From Bostrychus sinensis (Eukaryota; Chordata; Actinopteri; Gobiiformes; Eleotridae): a DNA stretch of 64,000 nucleotides. Shown in pieces: positions 52,940-63,079 of the stretch. The first letter of the stretch is position 1. The number at the start of each line of letters is the position of its first letter. The notes under the pieces are model-generated. The model saw only the letters and a list, made by a program, of their open reading frames with translations, made no database searches and was not told the DNA's origin. The stretch covers positions 2,939,609 to 3,003,608 of the forward strand of contig CM036245.1 in the NCBI GenBank assembly GCA_020698575.1, written 5' to 3'. The position numbers were made by a program, and so were the translations under genes.

Positions 52940-55810
52940 AATACTCCTTAAACTCTCCCATAGTTCCATTACATACAACACAGCCATCATCCAACACATT
53001 TAGCACTCTTATGGCCAGCGTCAAGCATGACCTCTGCAGCCGGCACCAGGCAATTCTCCATTGGGAGACACATAAAAAGTTCTCCGCACATTATAGGGTA
53101 AACATTTTTGTGTAGGGCAGTAAGGTCCCAGAGCAGTTGGTGAAAGGCCGCGGCACAGTTTAAATGCAAAACATGACAATACAAAGTTTCGTCTTGCTTG
53201 TAATGTCATTAGGCCCAGTGTGATGTAATGGTTAGAAGTGATCTCTGATATTGCAAATTGAGAATTAAGCGAATGCACTGCCTTTGCAGAATTTCTAAAC
53301 AATTTGCCAATGTTTTTCCAGTGCCGCAAAGCAAAACTGAACAGTACTCCAATCGAGATCTGATATAGGCCTTGTATATGCGTAAGAGTAGTTCATTGTT
53401 TCTCAGTGGCAGCTTCATTTTAAGCAATCTCAAAACAAAGATTTCCTTTCGAGCCGTTTTGCATACTTCTTCAATATGGCGCTTAAGATTTAAGTCACTT
53501 GTAAATAGCACACCAAGATGCTTTACTTCATTTAAAAAAGAAATTGCATGACCTTGAAAGATAACCTGATTGTTCAGAGAACTGACAGATGACTTTGTAA
53601 AGCACAAACACACAGTCTTGGAGGCATTAAACCTCATGCCCCAGTTATTAGCCCAATCACTTGCAATGGCTAATGCATAGTTCAAGCCAGCAATAGCTAG
53701 AGCTGGGTATGCACAGGAGACAGTAATTAATGTATCATCTGCGTATGTTGCCGGAGTTAATGTAACACTTTGGGGTAAAACCGCGGATACACAATCCAAC
53801 ACAGTCAGTAGCTCATTTATAAACAATATAAACAAAGTTGGGGCAATAACACTACCTTGGGGTACCCCGGATCGCATTGGTAAAGATGAGGAAAAAGATT
53901 GACCAATTCTGGTTTGTTGAAGACGATTGCTTAAACAATTTCTTATCCAAGCCAACATTTTTCCACGGATACCAAAAGCAGGGAGTTTTTGGAGAATGGC
54001 CTCATGTGGTACTGATGTAAACGCATCACTTAGATCCAAAAATGCTGCCACACAAGTTTTCTTTTCTTCAACAGCTTTTAACCAATTATGATGGTCCAAT
54101 GTAGAATGTTTAGGTAAAAAAACAAACTGATGTGTAGATATTAATGAATTTTCCAGCAAAAATGTCATTAGTTTGTCATTTACGATGCGCTCAAAAATGT
54201 TTCCAGTACAAGAGGTCAGTGATATCGGCTGATAACTGGAGGGGCTTGATCTCCCTTACGCTTGTAAACCGGTGTCACATAAGCTGTTTTCCAGATTTGA
54301 GGTAATTTTGATGTGCTGAAAGACAATCTAAAGAGATAAGTTAGCACAGGTGTGAGCTCAGCTGCACAATTTTTAAGAAATAAATTTGATATGCCATCAA
54401 GCCCACTCGCTTTTGTGACATCAAGTTTGTTGAGTTTACTGTATACATTATCTGGAGACACATCCACATCAGTTAATAAGCCATACGGAGTCTGGGGTAA
54501 AGTCTGGGGTAAAAAATAATCCAAGTTTTGCCCTCCAACGTGGCCTTTACTAGTGTACAAGTGATTAAAGATGTCAGCTTTCGCAGCATCATTTACAAAT
54601 ATTTGTCCATCATGAATCAAATCAAGGTATTTTATCACCAGAGTTAGAAAATGTATATAGATCAGACAGCAGGCCCCAGTAATGTCTTGGTGAATAACTT
54701 GAGGCCAGTTTCTGAGCTTGCTGAGTATAATACAGACTTTTAATATGACTTATCTCAGCACGCAGTGCATTTCTGGCATTTCTAAAAGCATTTAAGTCAT
54801 AGTCATTTTTTGATGTCTTAAAGTTTGACCAGCATGCATGTTTAAGCAACTTTAGACGCGTAAATTCTGGTGTAATAAAAGGTAAATGCTGTCTTTCTGG
54901 TTTTGAAACATGATGATGTTGGTTAGAAACAAAACAAGATAGTATTGAGGTGACTGCGACATAAAAATGTTCTGATGCAGACTCAACATCAACACTCGAG
55001 TACACAGCAGACCAATCGTGATCTCTGACTGCTTGACGAACTGCTGTCCAGTCAAAAATGCATTTACAAATAAAATAAGCCGATTCATTTGGCCTGTTTG
55101 CTGACAATTGTACTTCAGGTGTTTCAGTTGTAGGCTCAACTTGTGACAATGTAATATTAATAACACCATGATCAGAGGTTCCAATAGGGGCAGAGACAGT
55201 CAAACCAGAGAATATTTCAGGAGTATCAGTTAATGCTAGATCAATAAGAGAGGGTGTCTCATGCAGTCTGTCAGGAAACCGAGTAGGTGAGGTGACGATT
55301 TGGGATAAGCAATGTGACGTACAGAACAGTTCTGTTTCTAGTCCTTGCTGATCTGTTTTGTCTTCTGGCCACCATTTGGAGTTATGCACATTAAAATCAC
55401 CAATTATAAGATTAGCAGAGTTAAAACTGACAGGACAATTTTCCATGGACTCCTCAATGTGACATAGAATTGACACGTCATCATCTGGTTTGCAATAAAT
55501 GAAAGCAGTAAACAATTTCACATGGCCAAAATCAAATGTAAAAAACAGACTTTCAAAGTCCTTATCTTCCAAATGTATGTGCCATTTAAATTTTACACTA
55601 CTGCGCACATAAACAGCTAGGCCACCACCAAATGTGGAACGGTCTTTGTGATTAAAATCATAACCGTCAATTACAAATATTTTATCAGGCATTACTTTGG
55701 TAAGAAATGTTTCAGAAATAAACACTAGGTTTATGCAGTAGGATAAAATAGGACAGCTCATCATAATTAGAGTGGAGGCCTCTGATATTGGTGACGATTA
55801 CATTAACCAT
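52940..55810 (-). pseudogene. LINE ORF2: endonuclease and reverse transcriptase
   Basis: ORF2 starts at ATG 55810, which overlaps the ORF1 stop by 8 nt (ATGGTTAA). The APE endonuclease reads TNIRGLHSNYDEL, then after a frameshift near 55730 VFISETFLTK, FGGGLAVYVRSS, IIGDFNVHNSKWW, SLIDLALTD and SDHGVINI. The reverse transcriptase reads KASGLDGISNLFLK, VFLPKHSTLDH, AAFLDLSDAFTSVPH, RSGVPQGSVIAPTLF, TYADDTLITVS (the YADD active site intact) and VKHLGVLFTSDL. Frameshifts near 54630, 54240 and 53260 break it. A C-terminal part with cysteines follows at about 53020-53330. Confidence 0.8.
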
Positions 55811-57032
55811 GAATTAATGATTGCTTAATTTCTGCAAAGCGCTTAATGTACATGGGACAGGAGGAGCTCATAGCTGCATGAGTCCCACCACAGTTGCAGC
55901 ACTTTGGGTCGCTTATACAGGGGTATGTATGGTTGGAATCAATGGAGCCACAGTTGACACAGCGGCGTTGTGAGCGACAAACACTTGCGACATGATCAAA
56001 TCGATGACAGTTGAAACAACGCGTGTGATGGGGCGCAAGGGGCTGAACCCGATGAAAACAAAAATCATAGTGGAACCCGTACTGAAGAGCTCTGGAGTAT
56101 TCACCTTGGTCAGCTAAGATGAACTTAAATGAGACATATTGACTTTGCTCTTGTGGAGGAAACTTGGTCAGCTGATTTGCCGAGGGATATTTCACCTTGA
56201 GCTCGTTTTCAAGCTCAACCGGATCCGTGTCTCGGGCGAGACGTGATATGACAACCCAGTTCTGTTGGCGCTGGTTAGGGCGACCGCTCATTGGAAGTAG
56301 GACTGCATTATCTCCAAACAGCTGGGAATCCCAACCTGTAAGCAACTTGTCTCTGTGTGACCCATCTTTTAATTCAACAAGTAGCTTCCCTGAATTTAAC
56401 ATTCTGGCGTAAGAAATCAAAGGGACTGCGTCAGGGCGGCTCTCACTGATTAATCGCTTGATTTCAGTTGGTACAGCAAATCTCTTGGGGCCAGATATGA
56501 GAGTTACTAATATTGAGCGTAATGGATCTGCCCGGTACAGCGCATCTGTTGTGCGCGGTGCTGCTGACTGTTGAGACAGGGTTACCACTCTGCCCCTGCC
56601 CACAGCGTCAGCAAATGACTTAATTTTAGTTTGAACATCAGTTGAAATATCCACAACACTAGATAGAAGCTTGACTTCTAAGGCAGACACTCTTTGATCA
56701 ATCTTCTCGATAAACTCAGTTGTGGACTTATTACACGAGTTGTGGGAAACTGCATCATAAGTGGCGTGATCATATTCAAAACATGTGTTGTTTGGATGTT
56801 GCCTCTTCAGGGTGTTAATGTCTTTTTTGGATATCTTTTGGGTGCAGAGTTTGCATATGTACAGTCCTGGTTCCTGGTTTATCAGGCTACTTATTTGCAT
56901 TACAGAGAGCCCAAGGCATTCATAGTGCATGTACTTTTGACAAGTAGAGCACTCGATTTCAGCCTCATGGCGTGATTTACCACACCAGCACATTGTCACA
57001 CAATCTGGCATTTTCTTTGCTATATGCAACAA
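55803..57032 (-). CDS. LINE ORF1 nucleic-acid-binding protein, 409 aa
   Basis: This intact frame starts at ATG 57032, or the Met at 57011. The N-terminus (residues about 15-63) has a PHD/RING-type C4HC3 pattern: CWCGK, CSTCQKYMHYECLGL and YICKLC. A middle region with heptad-like hydrophobics (IEKIDQRVSALEVKLL) could be a coiled coil. At residues 330-400 there are zinc knuckles: CFNCHRFDHVASVC, CVNCGS and CCNCGGTHAAMSSSC, as in Gag-like ORF1 proteins of Jockey/I-group LINEs. It would bind element RNA and form the transposition particle; a PHD finger could in principle read histones. The stop overlaps the ORF2 start. Confidence 0.8.
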   Translation of the reverse strand: MLHIAKKMPDCVTMCWCGKSRHEAEIECSTCQKYMHYECLGLSVMQISSLINQEPGLYICKLCTQKISKKDINTLKRQHPNNTCFEYDHATYDAVSHNSCNKSTTEFIEKIDQRVSALEVKLLSSVVDISTDVQTKIKSFADAVGRGRVVTLSQQSAAPRTTDALYRADPLRSILVTLISGPKRFAVPTEIKRLISESRPDAVPLISYARMLNSGKLLVELKDGSHRDKLLTGWDSQLFGDNAVLLPMSGRPNQRQQNWVVISRLARDTDPVELENELKVKYPSANQLTKFPPQEQSQYVSFKFILADQGEYSRALQYGFHYDFCFHRVQPLAPHHTRCFNCHRFDHVASVCRSQRRCVNCGSIDSNHTYPCISDPKCCNCGGTHAAMSSSCPMYIKRFAEIKQSLIHG

Positions 57033-57397
57033 TGTTAGCTGCTAGCTCTACTGATCAGCTGTTAGCCATCCACTAGCCAGCTGGTAGCTAGCCCAGCTGG
57101 CTAGTAGTTTCCCCACTATTGTTTGCAATCCAACTTGTTATCCACAGCCAGGCAGAGGTAAAAAAAAAAAGGGGGCTGCAAAGCTGCACAGTCCAATGCA
57201 CACGCCTCCCTTGTCGTCCTCCCGGCGCTGAGTCAGCCGAAAACAGGATCCAAACTTGATGCAGCAACTTCAGAAAAATCTTGTAGTTGCAAATGTTACA
57301 CCCGGTTTTAGGGCTGAAGGCTTGGATCTGCTGCACTAAAGTGGTGTTGACCTCTGCACAGGGCATTGCAAAAAGCCAAAATCCAAATATCCAGTAT

Positions 57398-57645
57398 CCA
57401 AATCAAAAGGGCAGACTCTAGCACAATATGTAATGCAGTATTCTTTGGTAAAATGTTACACAGAATCTGGGATGTTGGATGTCATTTTAGCTTGATCTTT
57501 GTGTAACTTTGTACATAAACCTAGTAGTACCAGTGTAGCACAGTCTGGGGGAAAAAAATGTTGGCACCTAAAGGGTTAATTGTTGTTTTGATATTCTACT
57601 TAGCACCTTCTTAAGATCCAACAATGCAAAATGTAAATTCTAAGT
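57398..57645 (+). mobile_element. Orphan piggyBac 3' end followed by Tc1 terminal repeat
   Basis: 57398-57575 ends GGCACCTAAAGGG, the mirror of the piggyBac start CCCTTCAGGTGCC at 39568. TTAA follows at 57576-57579. Then comes TTGTTGTTTT and, after a gap, ACCTTCTTAAGATCCAACAA and TGCAAAATGTAAATTC, the reverse complement of the outer Tc1 repeat at about 37905-37945. This is the structure expected for the missing right half of the piggyBac-in-Tc1 composite at 37878-41500. Confidence 0.65.
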
Positions 57646-57649
57646 TAGC

Positions 57650-58655
57650 TTACACTGCGTCCATTCTGGCCTTGTATAACTGTCTGCTAGTGCGTGAGCT
57701 GGACATGGGTCACAGTACAGATCTCACAAAGGAGCTCCACCTCTTCTCTGTGGTTAAACCTCAGCTTATCAAGGAGCAGGCAACTGGTTGCAGGGAAGGG
57801 CATAGCATCACTCTGGGTGACCAGGCATTAACTATGGCTCTCCCAGCCAGGACTGCAGCCAGAGGATCAGAGTAATTTGTTGAAGCTGCCAGTCGACCCT
57901 CTAGCCATGTTTGGCTCAGGAGCTACTGCTATGTTGCAGCAGGCCCGGGAAGCACAATGTTGTGCACGGGAAGTGTCTGGTGCAGTTATAAGACACAGGT
58001 CTTCTGCACAGAGTTGGCAACAAGACTGGGGCTAAGGGGACCTTAGAGCCACTAGTGAGGCCCAGCGTCGTAGGAACAAGGGCAAAGGCAAAAAGGGGTT
58101 GGTGGCTCAGGTTAAGAGCCGGTCAAAACCCCAATCTTGCTCCTGATGCCAGAACAGACCGGGCCTGCCTCCCCACAACCGAGGCACACTGGTCCGCCTG
58201 GAGGGCACTGGGTGTGTCCCCCTGGGTGATTTTTGGCATGACTCATGGGTAACGTATCCAGTTTGCTCGATGGCCTCTCACCTCTGAGACTCCTGTGGTT
58301 GTCTCTCAGGTGAATAGCCAGTACAGGACAATACTCCAGTCAGGAATTTCCACTCTGCTGAAAAAGGGGACCATCAGGGAGGTGCCACCATGCAACCGAC
58401 AGGCTGGTTTTTGCTCCTGGTATTTTCCCATCCCAAAAAAGGATGGCAAACTCTGCCCAACTCTCAACCTCAGGGGACTGAACAAATATCTTCATCATCT
58501 GCCAAACAGAATGTTGAGAATGTTGTCCCGAGGGTGAGACAATTCATCCACGGGGGGATTGATTTGTCACAACAGACTAAAAGGACGCCTGCTTTCAGAT
58601 TCCCATCCTGGGAGGGGCCCTGGTAGTTTCTCAGGTTTGTCTTCAACAGCAAGAC
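57650..58655 (+). mobile_element. DIRS-like retrotransposon fragment
   Basis: The early part encodes SILALYNCLLVRELDMGHST and TKELHLFSVV, resembling DIRS Gag-region sequence. 58295-58537 is reverse transcriptase: GISTLLKKGTIREVPP, GFCSWYFPIPKKDGKLCPTL and LRGLNKYLHHLPNRML. After a frame change comes FQIPILGG near 58600. DIRS elements move with a tyrosine recombinase instead of an integrase; that gene is not present here. Stops near 57873 and 58055 and frameshifts make it a remnant. Confidence 0.7.
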
Positions 58656-58659
58656 AAGG

Positions 58660-58770
58660 AGTCTAATTAGATACTTCCAAGGCCCATTTTCTGGTTCTAG
58701 CTAACCCGGCCAGGGTGTACCTTTCCTGGTTAAAATTTTAGATGTTATTGGCTCATATGAAGGTATTTTT
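58660..58770 (+). repeat. Interspersed repeat A
   Basis: GTCTAATTAGATACTTCCAA, TTCTGGTTCTAGCTAACCCG and GCCAGGGTGTACCTTTCCTG match the copies near 41.5 and 49.1 kb, and directly cut off the DIRS fragment. Confidence 0.65.
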
Positions 58771-58877
58771 TCTGGTATTTCAGTTGTTATGTTCTGATAC
58801 TTTTCTGTTCTTATGTATCCTGGCATGGTAAGTTAGTGCAGTGGTTAGCACTGACACTTCACAGCAAGAATAAAGAA

Positions 58878-59075
58878 ATCAAAAGAGCAGACTCTAGCAC
58901 AATATATAACTGCAGTATTCTTTGGTAAAATGTTACACAGACTCTGGGGTGTTGGATGTCATTTTATTTTGTTCCTTGTGTAACTTTGTACACAAACCTA
59001 GTAGTAGTGGAGTTAATAAATGAATTTGACAGCAGGAGTCAGCTCAGCACTGTGGGGGAAAAAACTCTGGTGCCT
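58878..59075 (+). repeat. Second copy of the piggyBac 3' end
   Basis: AGAGCAGACTCTAGCACAAT, GGTAAAATGTTACACAGACT and ACCTAGTAGTA-type sequence repeat 57398-57575 and end CCTAAAGGG, but the next bases are TTATA rather than TTAA. It starts at the same internal point (AAATCAAAA) as the first copy. A SINE-like piece (CAGTGGTTAGCACTGACACT) precedes it. Confidence 0.65.
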
Positions 59076-59241
59076 AAAGGGTTATATAGACTTGAGTTTT
59101 TCTTTTTCATTACTTAAAATTTTTAGGGCAACCACTTTCCACATTTTTTTAAATTTAACATACCCAGGTAAATATGAATATACAAGAAATACGATTTATA
59201 CTTTTTGGATATAAAACAAACTATCTTCAAACTTTGCAGGG

Positions 59242-59480
59242 GACCAGCAATGACGTGGCCCCTGGTGAGTCTAAGGGCCCCACACAAGCAAGATTTTATT
59301 TCAGACTGTCCCCGGGCCCCTCCCAGGTCATAAGGAACAGGAAATATCCACGAACAAACAAAATGATGCCATGCAACAGCCTCAGTTCAAACCATACGAC
59401 CAGGTCAACCCAGACTACACTCAAACATTCATCTCCAAAAGAACACGTCTGTTGGACAAATAACTTCATTACTGTTATTT
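59242..59480 (-). promoter_or_regulatory. OR upstream conserved block, copy 6 (OR lost)
   Basis: GGCCCCTGGTGAGTCTAAGG, GGGCCCCTCCCAGGTCAT and CAACAGCCTCAGTTCAAACC match the block at 47322-47585. No receptor lies to its left; the DIRS and piggyBac remnants occupy the place. Confidence 0.5.
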
Positions 59481-59481
59481 C

Positions 59482-59555
59482 ATATGTGGCACAGTGGCAG
59501 AGTGGTTAGCACTGCTGACTCAGAAAAAGGTCCTGGCTTTGATTCCTGGGTTCAC
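59482..59555 (+). repeat. tRNA-derived SINE fragment
   Basis: TGGCACAGTGGCAGAGTGGT, TAGCACTGCTGACTC, AAAAAGGTCCTGGC and TTTGATTCCTGGGTT are the same SINE, in the same position, as at 47640-47712. Confidence 0.6.
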
Positions 59556-60088
59556 TTTTAAGTTTTTTTTGTTGAAACCATTCAGCTGCTCAGTTTGTAC
59601 CATTGTACACAAAGATCAAATATTAAAAACAGAGCGAAGCCTTTCAGCTGCTTAGTTTAAACAAAAAGAGATTGACTTTACACATTTGGTAACAGACACT
59701 AACAGCCAAAACCAAATTCAGATTTACTCTGGGTTTAAGTGAGTTGCTCAGAGTAAAGTACGTTTTAGACAATAAAATGGGGGCAGAAGAAATAGTTTTC
59801 TTATCCTGACTTAAGTACAAGACAGTTTAGGACCAACATTTACCCGTCTTAATTTTCAACTATTACAACTTTAGACCATGTCCTTCCAAAGAAAACAGTT
59901 CCAAAGCAAGTTATTATTGCTGTACACAGCTGATGTTAGACAATCCAAGTCTAAGTTTATGTTTTATCAAACTTTGAGTTCTACAGAAAGAAACTAATTT
60001 TTAAATATGATTTACTTTGATATAATGTACAGCTGTTTTTGTTACTTGTTCCAAAAAATGACACAAAGACATTGTCACTTCATCTCCA
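59556..60088. other. OR downstream and upstream spacer
   Basis: No gene. It is homologous to 47713-48030 (TTTTGTTGAAACCATTCAGC, CTCAGTTTGTACCATT, AAAGATCAAATAT), showing the two stretches are copies of one duplication unit. Confidence 0.6.
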
Positions 60089-61048
60089 TCATTGTTTTAT
60101 TTTTGGACTTAAATATGAAGTTTTAGACTTAAGAAATAAACTTTTACACGCTTTTCTGATTTTGGACAGGTTTACGCCATACATGAGTGCGTTCATCAGC
60201 GGCTCAAAGATTATATGATGGAATGACAAAATTATTGTCAATATTTGGGGCCAATGACTTAGATCAACTCTGGTTTGAATAAAGTGAAATGAAGCTCCAA
60301 AAGAGAAGTTTACAAGTGCAAAGAGGTGAGGCGTACAGGTGCTCAGAGCCTTCTGCTGCTGTCTGTTTAGATCCATTAAAACACACTCTGAGAATCTGGA
60401 TATATGTGAAAAAAATGACACTTAAAGGGGCCGCTATGATGACAGTTGCAGCCATCAGTTCATACAAGTTATTCACAGTTGTGTCAGAACAGGACAATGA
60501 TAAAACATTGTAGTTATTGCAGAAAACTTTGTTGATAAAGTTTCCACAAAGTGTTAAAGACGATGTGAGGAGAATCAAGACTAGAACGGCCACAAACACA
60601 GGCAGCCAGATTAAAGTTATGAGAAATGCAACTTTGTTGGAGTTCATGCGAGTGTTGTACTGCAGAGGGAAGCAGATGGCCACATATCTGATCGTACGAC
60701 ATGACAGCAAGGATTTGTGAAATTTACACTTGAATAAGAATAAAGACAGAATATCTGCAGAAGGCACATGTCATAAGAAATAGAGTGGTCATCTTTAAGA
60801 ATATGAACTAAGAGAAAAGGACATAACCCAGTGCTGCCATAAATCTCATTAATAAATAAACTACAGATAAAGATGTACATAGGTTCATGTAGAGTTCTGT
60901 TCAAACAGATGACGACGATGAGAAGCAGGTTGGACAGCACTATCAGAGCATACACAGACATTAGGATGAGAAAATACAGCCATCTCAAAGGCCCAGGGTC
61001 AAAGTAGGCTCCCAGAGTGAAATAGGAAACCTGACTGGAGTTTCTCAT
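60089..61048 (-). pseudogene. Olfactory receptor with three single-base insertions
   Basis: ATG 61048 aligns with the paralog starts (MRNSSQVSYFTLGAYFD). TM1 to TM3 read normally to FVNFTN-like sequence near 60720. Extra bases near 60713 and 60690 shift the frame around MSYDR (the repair of frame between them is partial). The middle part (ICFPLQYNTRMNSNKVAFLI, LTLCGNFINKVFCNNYNV) is conserved, and another extra base near 60358 disrupts FNGSKQTQQKALSTC. The C-terminus reads ASFHFIQTRVDLSHWPQ and LMNALMYGVNLSKI and then a new stop at 60089, because of a short duplication near 60115-60135. Three +1 insertions with otherwise high conservation suggest recent inactivation, or base-calling errors. 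Confidence 0.85.
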
Positions 61049-61563
61049 CGTCTGCCTTTGGTTTGGAAACACAGCTTCAAAATAGTAATTATCAGTTTAG
61101 ACAGTGACTAAATCTACATTTTTGTTCTGGACTAAACTAACAGTCTCTATTGTCGTTCTATGGACCATGACTTAAATTGTTACAGAGGCACTTTACAAAT
61201 GAAAACATGACACTTGTCTCAACAACAGCCAAGTCACAGAAAAGTACAAGCATTTCTGTCAAGCCTCTTAAAAATACATGTGGTTACTGTTTTCACCTTA
61301 GAACAGTTCACTCTCACAAACAGTATTAGAGAAGGAGAGGTCATCCAGATAAAACTGCTCAAACTAAAGCCACAGAAAAAGAGTTGGAGGCAGAAAAATG
61401 ACAAGTGGGTTTAGAATTTTCTTTACAAATTCTTTCAAAACTTTAAATTTTAAACAGTTTTAAAACTCCACAAATTAACTCTGTTGTTAATGATTTTTGG
61501 ATATAAAACATATTGCTTCCAAACTCTAAACCTGTACAAAATTTAGTTCATTAATCTATTTTT
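61049..61563. other. OR upstream spacer
   Basis: No gene. It is shorter than the equivalent spacers upstream of 5155 and 36636, because the conserved block follows after only about 515 bp. Confidence 0.4.
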
Positions 61564-61755
61564 CTAAACCCTGTTGTAGCTGGAGTTATTGGAGCACAGA
61601 GTGGAGCATAAAGAGTTGAGAGTGGGCCCAGAGCTGCAGCAGTAGGGAGGCCCCTGGTGCCTCTGAGGGCCCCCCACACAAACAGGGCTTTATCACATTG
61701 TCCTGGGGCTCCTCCCAGTTCAAAATATCCACCAACAAACCAACGACTGTCATAG
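61564..61755 (-). promoter_or_regulatory. OR upstream conserved block, copy 7
   Basis: AACCCTGTTGTAGCTGGAGT, GCACAGAGTGGAGCATAAAG, GCCCCTGGTGCCTCTGAGGG, AACAGGGCTTTATC and GGGGCTCCTCCCAG occur in the usual order 5' of the OR at 60089-61048. Confidence 0.5.
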
Positions 61756-62187
61756 AACAGTCATCCTCAAGGAAAAAAATAATGATCAGAAGTGTCAACA
61801 ATTACCTTGGACATGAAAAATGTACATACACTCATTACCTTAGGGACCTGTTTGGGACCTCTCATAAAATAGCTATAAAAATGTCAAATATTATTATTAT
61901 TATTTTTTTAACTTTTTTTGCATGAAATCCTTTCTACTACTTCAGCCCTAACCATAGATACGAAGTTTATTTTCATTTATTAAGGTTATCTATGTTTTTA
62001 TGTCCTTTTTGTCATCAAAATCCCAACTTTTTTAGATGGCAAAAACACAAAATTTGCCATATTATACAAAAATGAGTTGCAGAGTGAATCACTTGGGGTA
62101 AAGTTATTAGAGCTTTGACTAAGTCAATAATTAATAACAACATTGATTTTGATGCATTTTTATTTTTGGAGAAAAGACAGGTTTTGT
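61756..62187. other. A/T-rich spacer, nothing recognised
   Basis: Contains a short ATT/TTATTATTA run near 61892. No gene. Confidence 0.4.
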
Positions 62188-62492
62188 TCTGTGTGAGATT
62201 TAAGTGATCAGAGTCAAACAGGCTGTTGACATTTTTGTTCTTGACCCAGAGAGAGCCTCCTCTCTCCCATTGGACCTTGGTACAGCAGGTTTCTGCTTAA
62301 GTCTGTCAGTCAGAATCATTTCTTTTCAGACAGAGGCAGGACTGATGTTTCCTTTATCATTTATTTCCTTGTCATGTTTTGACTGACACCAGCAGTCTTC
62401 TTCAGAAGTGTCACCTGACTGCTGTGACGTGTCTTTATCAGCCTGAAGGACCTGACCACGCCAGACCCCTGCTGGTCTATCAGACTGAGCCT

Positions 62493-62680
62493 GATGCCCT
62501 GTGGTCTCTGGAGAAAAGTGTCCCAGGTCCAAGAGACCATCAACCTCAGCTGGATCCTCTCAATGTAGAGGAGCAGGAGCTTTACGCCAAGCTTCCTTCT
62601 GGTGACCAAACTTTTCACTCTTTCTCATAGGTCTCAGGGAGCACCCAGCCGCCCTGCGGGGTCTCTTCAAAAGATCAAAT
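62493..62680 (-). mobile_element. Diverged RTE LINE fragment
   Basis: Minus-strand LVTRRKLGVKLLLLYIERIQ, with RRVAG-like sequence just upstream (near 62660), corresponds to the Rex3 C-terminal block EELRVEPLLLHIERSQLRW, but is clearly more diverged. It probably belongs to the same second RTE family as 3680-4085. Confidence 0.5.
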
Positions 62681-62990
62681 ATGGCCAAATTTAAGTTTTC
62701 CTGCTCTGCCTTTTCTTTCTTTCTTTGTTCTTGTGAGTCTTCCTGCTTTACCCCTTTTGCATTACTTCTGTTGTTTAGTTTTTTTTTCTATTTTTGTGTG
62801 TGCAAATATCAGAATTTCATCCTGTTTCACATATATACTCTTTTTTGCATCGTTTCCATGGTATTTTTTGGATCAAGGAGGCAGCTGAAATCAGGAAGCA
62901 GGGATTAGACCCCATCGACCAGGATGAGGGAGCGCTGATGCTCTCTCAGACCTGGGACACTCTTCTACAGAGACCAAACAGTGTCAAGGG

Positions 62991-63079
62991 GCGTGGTCAG
63001 GCTGATAGACCAGCAGGGGGCGTGGTCAGTCTGATAGACCAGCAGGGGGCGTGGTCAGTCTGATAGACTAGCAGGGTCA
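62991..63079. repeat. 28-29 bp minisatellite, three copies
   Basis: Three tandem copies of GCGTGGTCAGTCTGATAGAC plus CAGCAGGG lie at the inner edge of the right foldback arm. The left arm has a single copy. Confidence 0.85.

Larger units (their letters stand above)
52931..57400 (-). mobile_element. Two-ORF LINE with PHD-finger ORF1 (Jockey/I-like)
   Basis: This nearly complete antisense non-LTR retrotransposon has a 5' UTR at about 57033-57400, ORF1 at 55803-57032 and ORF2 at about 53020-55810, then a 3' portion ending where gypsy 2 breaks off at about 52930. ORF1 is intact; ORF2 has a few frameshifts, so decay is recent. The clade is inferred from the ORF1 zinc knuckles and reverse-transcriptase motifs. 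No tail or target duplication was identified, and whether it truncated the gypsy by insertion is unproven. Confidence 0.75.
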
